Origin: Desulfurococcales archaeon
GTDB lineage: Archaea > Thermoproteota > Thermoprotei_A > Sulfolobales > Fervidicoccaceae
Length of the DNA stretch: 8,284 bases
NCBI GenBank assembly: GCA_027048265.1
Contig: JALTXS010000203.1
Span: 1-8,284, forward strand
Reading direction: 5' to 3'
Position 1 is the first letter of the stretch. Every line of letters begins with the position of its first letter. The notes beneath the pieces are model-generated. The model saw nothing but the letters and a program-made list of their open reading frames with translations. It had not been told where the DNA came from and did no database searches. Made by a program: the position numbers and the translations under genes. Shown piece by piece: positions 1 to 5,454 of this stretch.

Positions 1-385
1 ATACTACGCCAACAACCCTGTCATATGTTACCCCCCTACCACGTGGGTACTCGTAGAGGTAGCTGTCGTCCCGGGGGTTATTGTCGCCTTTGGTAACAAA
101 GTACGTGACCCCGTCAATCTCCTTTATCTCTACCACCCTGTGTATTATTAGGTGTCCTTTGACACTCCTGTAGACAATAATGTTACCAACACTTATCTCT
201 TCAATTGGCTTTTTCTCAAGTATAACGACATCACCCTCACGTAGTAAGGGCAGCATGCTTATACCCCTAACAACCGCTAGCGGAGTATCCGTACCACTGG
301 CTATCTTGAGCAGTGGATTAACAGACACTACTATCAGCATAACTACAGCGATTACTGCCAGGTCCTTCCGCCCTATTTTAGACAT
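1..385 (-). CDS. Archaeal type I signal peptidase (S26 family), C-terminus beyond the window
   Basis: This membrane-anchored serine protease would remove signal peptides from secreted proteins on the outer face of the membrane. Reading the minus strand from the ATG at 385-383 gives 128 codons, open to the window edge. A basic N-terminus is followed by one hydrophobic segment (about residues 9-29), then the catalytic box GISMLP with Ser43, then HRVVE with His82, and KGDNNPRDD with Asp101 and Asp106/107. The use of His instead of Lys as second catalytic residue is the archaeal/ER (S26B) pattern. The start is supported by a GGAGG Shine-Dalgarno sequence (complement of 393-397) a few bases upstream. 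It is transcribed divergently from gcvPA. The usual C-terminal part, which may carry a second membrane segment, lies outside the window. The family assignment is secure; the physiological substrates cannot be seen. Confidence 0.87.
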   Translation of the reverse strand, partial: MSKIGRKDLAVIAVVMLIVVSVNPLLKIASGTDTPLAVVRGISMLPLLREGDVVILEKKPIEEISVGNIIVYRSVKGHLIIHRVVEIKEIDGVTYFVTKGDNNPRDDSYLYEYPRGRGVTYDRVVGVV

Positions 386-483
386 ATAATCGCCTCCATT
401 GACACATCTTGGTAATAAGGACCTTAGCGTCTCGTAAATCTGTAACAAGGTATCCAGAAAATAAGTCTCGTTGCCACGATTTT

Positions 484-506
484 TATCTTATGAGAAAAAT
501 AAGATA
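484..506. repeat. Perfect 8-bp inverted repeat between divergent promoters
   Basis: The arms TATCTTAT (484-491) and ATAAGATA (499-506) are exact reverse complements separated by 7 bases (GAGAAAA). The repeat sits in the 214-base gap between the divergent signal peptidase gene and gcvPA, roughly 100 bases from each start. The symmetry and position fit an operator for a dimeric regulator. AT-rich palindromes also occur by chance, and no regulator gene is in the window, so the role is inference. Confidence 0.4.
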
Positions 507-550
507 CCCTAGTAGTGTCACCAGACCTGGGTTACCTACAGCCTGGCTCC

Positions 551-567
551 ATAAAAATTCATAAATA
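551..567 (+). promoter_or_regulatory. TATA-like promoter elements of the gcvPA-gcvPB-mptE operon
   Basis: Two overlapping AT-rich boxes, ATAAAAATT (551-559) and CATAAATAG (560-568), lie 35-50 bases upstream of the gcvPA start. With the usual archaeal spacing of about 25 bases from TATA box to transcription start, RNA would begin near 578-590, giving a very short leader. The first box would cut into the Shine-Dalgarno sequence at 577-584, so the true box may be elsewhere. This is position and composition evidence only. Confidence 0.4.
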
Positions 568-599
568 GTTGGTACAAGGAGGAGTGGTGTATACTCGAA

Positions 600-1982
600 T
601 TGGTGGGGAAAACCCTTCATCCATGGTTACCTAATGCACTTAATTGGGAACGTGAGAAGGAGTTCTCACATACACTTGTAAAAAGTCTAATGAATATTAT
701 TCCAAGGAAGCTCGTGGAAAAAGCTATGGAGGGTTATGAGAGCCTCCCTGATAGAATAAATGAGCCGTGGTCTCTAGAACGACATCTGATGAGTGTTCTA
801 GGTAAGACACGTGCTTATGAACGAGTGTTCGCGGGAGGGATAGTCTGTCCACACTATGTGCACCCTGTTGTGGAATACCTTATCTCCCGGGGGGAGTACC
901 TGACCTCTTATACGCCCTACCAACCTGAAATAAGCCAGGGGATCCTGCAGACTCTTTATGAATACCAGAGCCTTCTGGCTGAACTATATGAAGTAGAGGT
1001 CATTAACTCGGGGATGTACGATGGAGCAACTGCTCTGGCAGAGGCAATAGGCATTGCTTTAAGAGTTAATAGAGGTAAAATAGTCCTTCTTCCACAATAC
1101 ATGAATTCCAGGATAGAGAACGTGCTTAAGACATACTCTAAGGCCTTCGAATTCAGCATCAAGCACTACGACCCCCTAGACCCCGATAGTATTGATGATG
1201 AACGAGACGATGAAGTAACCGCACTAGTAGTTGAGAACCCCCTGAGCAACGGTACAATAAACAGCAAGACCAAGGAACTCTATGATAAAGCCCACTCAAT
1301 TGGAGCATTAGCGATATCGTTCACAGATCCCCTCCTTGCAAGTGTCACAAAACCGCCGGGTATAGAAGGTGCCGATATAGTTGTTGGGGAGGGACAGTCC
1401 CTTGGACTCCCTATGAATGGGGGAGGCCCTCTTCTAGGTATACTTGGAGTAAGGGACGATAAACGGCTAATAAGAAACCTTCCAGGAAGGCTGGTTGGCA
1501 AGACATTAGACAGAAACGGTAGAAGAGCCTACACGTTAATCCTCCAGACAAGAGAACAACATATAAGACGTGAGAAGGCGACCTCCAATATTACTACCAA
1601 TACAGCCCTAAACGCGATTGGAGCTGCCATAAGTCTTAGCCTGATGGGAAGAGAGGGGATACGTAGTGTGGCTTGGCGTGTGCTCGTTAACACGAGCATT
1701 CTTATGGAAGAACTAGGGAGGATAAAGGGGTTGGACATAAGGACTAAGAAGCCTGCATTTAAGAATGTCATGTATAGTATAAATACCGTGCAAGATAGGG
1801 CATCCCTCCTAATGTTATTCAGACACATGCATGACGTTCACGGCATCATTCCCTTCAGTATCGAGAAGGATGACGCCCTGCTCTCATGCGCAACCGAGGT
1901 TCACAGTAAGGACGACCTGGTGAAATTCGCTCAATTTCTTGCTGAAGGTATATCTTCAATAACCCGGAGGAGATCCTCATGA
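600..1982 (+). CDS. gcvPA: Glycine dehydrogenase (decarboxylating) subunit 1, glycine cleavage P protein alpha half
   Basis: GcvPA is the N-terminal half of the glycine cleavage P protein. With GcvPB it decarboxylates glycine and passes the aminomethyl group to lipoyl-GcvH in the cytoplasm. The 460-residue length fits the family. Hallmarks are HPWLPN at residues 7-12, YTPYQPEISQG (104-114), GMYDGATALAEA (138-149), GEGQSLGLPMNGGGP (263-277), and TREQHIRREKATSN (317-330). This half has the aminotransferase-like fold but not the PLP lysine, which is in GcvPB. The start is a TTG at 600, with a GTG right after it as the only near alternative. The Shine-Dalgarno sequence AAGGAGGAG (576-584) is about 15 bases away, longer than usual. 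The stop codon overlaps the gcvPB start in an ATGA arrangement, implying translational coupling. Identity is firm; the exact start is less so. Confidence 0.95.
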   Translation: MVGKTLHPWLPNALNWEREKEFSHTLVKSLMNIIPRKLVEKAMEGYESLPDRINEPWSLERHLMSVLGKTRAYERVFAGGIVCPHYVHPVVEYLISRGEYLTSYTPYQPEISQGILQTLYEYQSLLAELYEVEVINSGMYDGATALAEAIGIALRVNRGKIVLLPQYMNSRIENVLKTYSKAFEFSIKHYDPLDPDSIDDERDDEVTALVVENPLSNGTINSKTKELYDKAHSIGALAISFTDPLLASVTKPPGIEGADIVVGEGQSLGLPMNGGGPLLGILGVRDDKRLIRNLPGRLVGKTLDRNGRRAYTLILQTREQHIRREKATSNITTNTALNAIGAAISLSLMGREGIRSVAWRVLVNTSILMEELGRIKGLDIRTKKPAFKNVMYSINTVQDRASLLMLFRHMHDVHGIIPFSIEKDDALLSCATEVHSKDDLVKFAQFLAEGISSITRRRSS

Positions 1983-3538
1983 AGTTTGGCAAAAGAACAG
2001 AGTTTAGACAAACAAGCTGGGACGAGCCTGAGATTTTCGACCTGAACGAGACAGGGGTGCAAAGAGTCGGGTTCCTAACGGTTGAAGATAACGAAGTCCT
2101 CGAACGTGAGGCTTCGCTTATGCAAATCCTTGGAGACAAGTATAGGCCACCTGACGAGCTCGGGCTACCACAGAACAGTGAAGTAGAGGTAGTTAGGCAT
2201 TTCACCCGGCTTTCTCAAGAGGCGTATGGCGTCGATGAGGGTCCCGTGCCTTTGGGCTCGTGCACTATGAAATACAATCCCCGCATAGCATGGAGGGTCA
2301 TCACACGCAGTGGCCTTGCAGGTGTGCATCCATCGTCTATAGAATTGGGTGTAGAGCAAGGTTTGCTCAGTATGCTCTACGAACTGCAAGAGTGGTTTAA
2401 GTCGATAACTGGGATGGACGAGTGTAGCCTCCAGCCACCTGCTGGCGCCTCAGGTGAGCTTGCTGGTATTCTCATGATAAAGGAATACCATAAGGACAGG
2501 GGTGAGGAGAGAGAATACATACTTGTACCAGATAGTGCTCACGGGACAAACCCCGCAAGCGCAGCTATGGGGCGCTTCAAGGTCGTAAGAATACCCACAG
2601 GTCCTGACGGTACTGTTGATATAGGGTCGCTTAAGGCCGTTCTTGACGAGAGTGTTGCAGGCATGATGATGACCAATCCTAACACCCTAGGCTTGTTCGA
2701 GCATAAGGTTCTAGAAATTACTAAACTGGTTCACGATGCGGGAGGTCTACTCTACTACGATGGAGCCAATCTCAACGGTATCCTAGGCTTGGCGCGACCA
2801 GGTGATATGGGCTTTGACATTGTTCACCTTAACATACACAAAACGTTCTCCGCGCCACATGGTTCAGGGGGGCCTGGAGCAGGCGTTGTATGTGCGAAGG
2901 GTGAGCTCTCAAGATACCTGCCTGGTTACATTGTTGAGGAAAGCCGAGGTGAATTCATCCTGACAAGGCGGGATAGGAGTGTGGGGGACATGCAGTCTTT
3001 CTACGCCAACTTCCCCCAAATGGTATATGCATATACATTTATACTGAGCTATGGTAAACAGGGCATAGCAGATGTCGGTCTTAACTCAATACTCGCGACT
3101 AACTATTTTATAAAGAAGATAAAGGGGCTAAAAGGTGTATCAATTCCATTCTCTCCTGAAACACCCCGTTTTCACGAAGTCGTAATCAGCCTGAAAGGGC
3201 TCGTTAGTGAGACGGGGGTTAGTGCTGAGGATGTTGCAAAATACCTATTAGACAAGGGGGTCCATGCTCCTACTGTATATTTCCCGCTTATTGTAGAGGA
3301 GGCTCTCATGATAGAATTTACAGAAACAGAGACACTGGAAAATGTTAAGTACTATGCAGAGTCTTTGAGAGAAGCGATCGAGAAAGCTTACGAGAACCCC
3401 GAAGAGTTAAAACAGTCTCCTAGAAACACATCGGTAACAAGGCTGGATTATGTAAGAGCCAATCACCCCTCAACTCTAACACCTTCTAGAAAATATGAAA
3501 TTATGAGAGAAAGGAGGAGAAGCAGTGACGCTGCCTAG
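1979..3538 (+). CDS. gcvPB: Glycine dehydrogenase (decarboxylating) subunit 2, PLP-binding half of the P protein
   Basis: GcvPB is the PLP-carrying partner of GcvPA in the heterotetrameric glycine decarboxylase found in many archaea and bacteria. The 519 residues include VPLGSCTMKYNPR (90-102), LQPPAGASGE (151-160), DSAHGTNPASAAM (185-197), YYDGANLNG (259-267) and HLNIHKTFSAPHGSGGPG (283-300). Lys288 in that last motif is the expected Schiff-base lysine for PLP. The C-terminal end DYVRANHPS...TPSRKYE is also typical. The ATG at 1979 overlaps the gcvPA stop by four bases and has a GGAGG (1966-1970) 8 bases upstream. The 3' end overlaps mptE by 14 bases. No missing catalytic residue or frame damage was seen. 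Confidence 0.96.
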   Translation: MKFGKRTEFRQTSWDEPEIFDLNETGVQRVGFLTVEDNEVLEREASLMQILGDKYRPPDELGLPQNSEVEVVRHFTRLSQEAYGVDEGPVPLGSCTMKYNPRIAWRVITRSGLAGVHPSSIELGVEQGLLSMLYELQEWFKSITGMDECSLQPPAGASGELAGILMIKEYHKDRGEEREYILVPDSAHGTNPASAAMGRFKVVRIPTGPDGTVDIGSLKAVLDESVAGMMMTNPNTLGLFEHKVLEITKLVHDAGGLLYYDGANLNGILGLARPGDMGFDIVHLNIHKTFSAPHGSGGPGAGVVCAKGELSRYLPGYIVEESRGEFILTRRDRSVGDMQSFYANFPQMVYAYTFILSYGKQGIADVGLNSILATNYFIKKIKGLKGVSIPFSPETPRFHEVVISLKGLVSETGVSAEDVAKYLLDKGVHAPTVYFPLIVEEALMIEFTETETLENVKYYAESLREAIEKAYENPEELKQSPRNTSVTRLDYVRANHPSTLTPSRKYEIMRERRRSSDAA

Positions 3539-4292
3539 TTACTTAGAGATAATTACCACTTTGAAGCTAGACCCTCTTAGGGACAAGGCGGCTCCCCATA
3601 TCATTGAACAGGTGCTTATCAGCAATGAGCAGAAGCTCGCAAAAAACTTCCAAGACCTACTCGATAGTAAGTTTGGTGGGGATAGACCTCGTGCAGTAGC
3701 AATTGTGGGTCCTGGCCCTTCCGCGCTAAGATATGCCCATTCTATCAAACATAGTATTATGGACAAAGCAAACGAATACGAATATGAAGACCTCCTTGTA
3801 ATTATCGCTGATAGCGGGCTTAGGAACGCTAGAATGCTTGGTCTTGAGCCGGACGTCATTGTGACAGACCTTGACGGAGTAGGGATCACTGAACTCGCCT
3901 CAATGCTTAAGAAAGGTACCTATGTGGCGCTTCACGTACATGGTGATAACATTGATACTGTTAGAAGTTTCCTTAGTCTGACGGGCGGGGATGGGAAGAT
4001 TGTACTCACTAGTCAACTAAGGGAGGCTGGGCGTTTTGCCATAAGTTTGAGAGGTTTTACAGACGGGGATAGGGCTATAGGTATTGGTTGCCTTCTGTCT
4101 AGAGAAAGGCTTTTCTTGATTGGAATGGATTTCGATATACAACCCGTACCCAACAAGATTGGTTTTCCAAGTGATGTTTTTTCTAGAGCTAAGTTATCTA
4201 TAGCTAAAAGGTTTGCAAAGGAATATGTCTGCACTTGTGAGGGCAAGGGTATTTCTGTTAGTAATTTCTCTTATTTCGGCTACTCGTGCTAG
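3525..4292 (+). CDS. mptE: 6-hydroxymethyl-7,8-dihydropterin pyrophosphokinase, MptE-like
   Basis: The family transfers diphosphate from ATP to 6-hydroxymethyl-7,8-dihydropterin, a step toward the archaeal tetrahydropterin C1 carriers. It is unrelated in sequence to bacterial FolK. The 255-residue protein shows the family motifs in order: VGPGPS (61-66), IADSG (94-98), PDVIVTDLDG (109-118), LHVHGDN (136-142), RGFTDGDRA (176-184) and LIGMDFD (198-204). The ADSG element is usually ADGA-like in the relatives I know, a small deviation near the active region. The start is a GTG at 3525 with AAGGAGG (3511-3517) 7 bases upstream, inside the end of gcvPB; the two genes overlap by 14 bases. Operon membership with gcvPA/gcvPB links cofactor synthesis to glycine-derived C1 units. 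A T-rich stretch follows the stop. The gene family is secure; the exact pterin end product in this organism is unknown. Confidence 0.87.
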   Translation: MTLPSYLEIITTLKLDPLRDKAAPHIIEQVLISNEQKLAKNFQDLLDSKFGGDRPRAVAIVGPGPSALRYAHSIKHSIMDKANEYEYEDLLVIIADSGLRNARMLGLEPDVIVTDLDGVGITELASMLKKGTYVALHVHGDNIDTVRSFLSLTGGDGKIVLTSQLREAGRFAISLRGFTDGDRAIGIGCLLSRERLFLIGMDFDIQPVPNKIGFPSDVFSRAKLSIAKRFAKEYVCTCEGKGISVSNFSYFGYSC

Positions 4293-4307
4293 CTTTTATT
4301 ATAATAA
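4293..4307 (+). terminator. Possible T-rich terminator after mptE
   Basis: Directly after the mptE stop comes CTTTTATTATAATAAT, a T/A-rich stretch without a hairpin. Archaeal RNA polymerases can terminate at T-rich tracts, and the position between the gcv-mpt operon and the cdvA promoter is suitable. The T run is short, so read-through is possible. Confidence 0.25.
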
Positions 4308-4308
4308 T

Positions 4309-4349
4309 GTTACAATTGGGCACATTAATATATTCGTCTGGTTACAATT
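4309..4349 (+). repeat. Two exact copies of GTTACAATT upstream of cdvA
   Basis: GTTACAATT occurs at 4309-4317 and 4341-4349, 32 bases apart start to start, which is about three turns of B-DNA. A looser relative, GTAACAATA, lies at 4395-4403 just downstream of the TATA-like box. Placement on the same helical face upstream of a cell-cycle gene makes a regulator binding array possible, but no binding protein is known from this sequence. Confidence 0.4.
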
Positions 4350-4378
4350 CTATTGATCTTAGGAAGACTTCGTCTCCC

Positions 4379-4390
4379 GTTTTTTAAACT
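4379..4390 (+). promoter_or_regulatory. TATA-like box of cdvA
   Basis: The stretch CGTTTTTTAAACTTTT around 4379-4393 contains TTTTTTAAAC, a good match to a crenarchaeal TATA box. Normal spacing would put transcription start near 4410-4415 and give a leader of about 25-30 bases containing the Shine-Dalgarno sequence GGGGTGAT (4425-4432). This supports cdvA having its own promoter, separate from the gcv-mpt operon. Confidence 0.5.
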
Positions 4391-4438
4391 TTTCGTAACA
4401 ATATTTCTACTATAGAGAGCACAAGGGGTGATGACATA

Positions 4439-5158
4439 ATGGTAGTGTACACAGTGGACATACTGGACAAGTATATAGGCCAGAAGGTCAAGGACCCCTA
4501 CAACAGGTCTCTGGGGACACTGGCTAGCATATACAGCGATGTCGACGGCACCGTTAACGCTGTAGAGATACTGTTCGGCGACAGCGTGTTTAAGACTGTT
4601 GAGGCTAGCAGGATAACTATACACAATGGAGAATTAGTACTCCTCCCAGAATGGAAGTACCTCGCACTAAGGGTAATAGACAGGCTTGAGAGAGCGAGAC
4701 GGAGAGCTAAGGCGCTCGAAGACCTCTATGCAAAGGGCGAGATACCCAAGCATGCATATGAGGAGTTCAAGGCCAAAGTGAAGAGAGACCTCGATACCCT
4801 CAAGGAAGAGGCCCGTAGGACAAAGACTGTTATTAAGAACAGGATAAACGAGCTTGAGGACCAAATTGTCCAGATCGAAAAGGCGCTCACAGCCCTCAAA
4901 ATGAGTTACATAGCAGGCGAGATAAGGGAAAGAGGTTATAAGACAGCTGCAGAGGCGCTTAGGCAGGGTAGGGACCGTGACCTGGAGGAGAAGAATGAGG
5001 CCAAGAAAATAATCGAGACAATACAGAAGCTGGAAACCTCTGACGTCGAGATAGACTATGCTATACAGCCCAAGCATGCGCAACATGTTGAAGAAGGGCA
5101 GGAGGAGACGCAGCTATTTGTAGAGGTTCTACAGGGAAGCGCGGAGTCCAATGCCTAA
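4439..5158 (+). CDS. cdvA: CdvA, membrane-binding cell division scaffold
   Basis: CdvA forms filaments on the membrane at mid-cell and recruits the ESCRT-III protein CdvB in Crenarchaeota. The 239-residue protein has an N-terminal PRC-barrel-like beta domain (about 1-70; for example VDILDKYIGQKVKDP and the strand ELVLLP), a long charged coiled coil (about 75-200) and a short acidic tail. The tail ends with a hydrophobic patch, TQLFVEVLQG (224-233), the place where the known CdvA has its CdvB-binding (E3B) peptide; assigning it that role is inference. Within the coiled coil, LYAKGEI (96-102) and SYIAGEI (156-162) start two similar helical units. The ATG at 4439 has GGGGTGAT (4425-4432) 6 bases upstream. 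It is the first gene of the cdv cluster, with its own TATA-like box, and is followed by a 296-base gap before cdvB. Confidence 0.92.
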   Translation: MVVYTVDILDKYIGQKVKDPYNRSLGTLASIYSDVDGTVNAVEILFGDSVFKTVEASRITIHNGELVLLPEWKYLALRVIDRLERARRRAKALEDLYAKGEIPKHAYEEFKAKVKRDLDTLKEEARRTKTVIKNRINELEDQIVQIEKALTALKMSYIAGEIRERGYKTAAEALRQGRDRDLEEKNEAKKIIETIQKLETSDVEIDYAIQPKHAQHVEEGQEETQLFVEVLQGSAESNA

Positions 5159-5230
5159 GCTACCATATAACAATAACAGTTGAAGGTCAGCACTGAAGGC
5201 TTTAAGCGGCAACCTCCTTAATCCAGTCAA

Positions 5231-5238
5231 TATTTATA
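5231..5238 (+). promoter_or_regulatory. Candidate TATA box between cdvA and cdvB
   Basis: TATTTATA at 5231-5238 is a good TATA-like sequence in an otherwise more GC-rich gap. Transcription would start near 5258-5263, just before the structured segment at 5277-5393. If this is the cdvB promoter, the cdvB mRNA would have a leader of about 195 bases, unusually long for this group. A nearer but weaker AT-rich stretch is at 5419-5437. Confidence 0.35.
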
Positions 5239-5276
5239 CTGAGGGACTACAAGTCATTCCGCTATGACAATTGAAA

Positions 5277-5393
5277 TTGATTAGGCATTGCAATCTCGGG
5301 CGAGGCTGGTTGATTAGGCCTCTACACCCCCCTAATCTCCGAGGCCCGATGGAGGTAAGGAGAAATACGCAACAACGAACCTCCTCGGGCTTC
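5277..5393 (+). ncRNA. Structured RNA segment or cdvB leader with competing helices
   Basis: This part of the cdvA-cdvB gap is rich in complementary blocks. Helix A: GCCCGA (5344-5349) pairs with TCGGGC (5385-5390), continued outward by 5341-5343 with 5391-5393 and inward, after one bulged base, by GGAGGT (5351-5356) with ACCTCC (5379-5384). That is 15 pairs with a 22-base loop. Helix B: the same GCCCGA can instead pair with TCGGGC at 5296-5301. Helix C: CCTAATC (5331-5337) can pair with GATTAGG at 5312-5318 or 5279-5285, which are parts of a 10-base direct repeat TTGATTAGGC (5277-5286 and 5310-5319). No open frame of note, no tRNA T-arm and no C/D boxes were found. It could be a regulatory leader, an independent small RNA or a processing signal. 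The strand is assumed from cdvB. Confidence 0.4.
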
Positions 5394-5454
5394 TCTATAC
5401 ACCCATCTAGGTAGCCTAGTAATGTAATAGTAAAAAACCCTGGGGTGAGTAGCC

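Noticed and set aside
180..389. A 69-codon plus-strand frame at the left end.
   Set aside because: It is antisense to the signal peptidase, whose catalytic motifs are clear on the minus strand.
4428..4434. A perfect box C sequence GTGATGA just before cdvA.
   Set aside because: No box D follows at a suitable distance, and the bases are explained by the Shine-Dalgarno sequence of cdvA.
4431..4441. A two-codon ATG-ACA-TAA frame overlapping the cdvA ATG.
   Set aside because: Its ATG is part of the Shine-Dalgarno match itself, so initiation there is unlikely.
5349..5414. A 21-codon frame inside the structured cdvA-cdvB gap.
   Set aside because: There is no Shine-Dalgarno sequence before its ATG and the region is better explained by base pairing; the GGAGGT there lies inside the frame, not before it.
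5159..5454. tRNA, SRP RNA or RNase P RNA in the cdvA-cdvB gap.
   Set aside because: No T-arm GGTTCRAAUCC-like sequence, no SRP helix 8 signature and no RNase P conserved core could be found on either strand.
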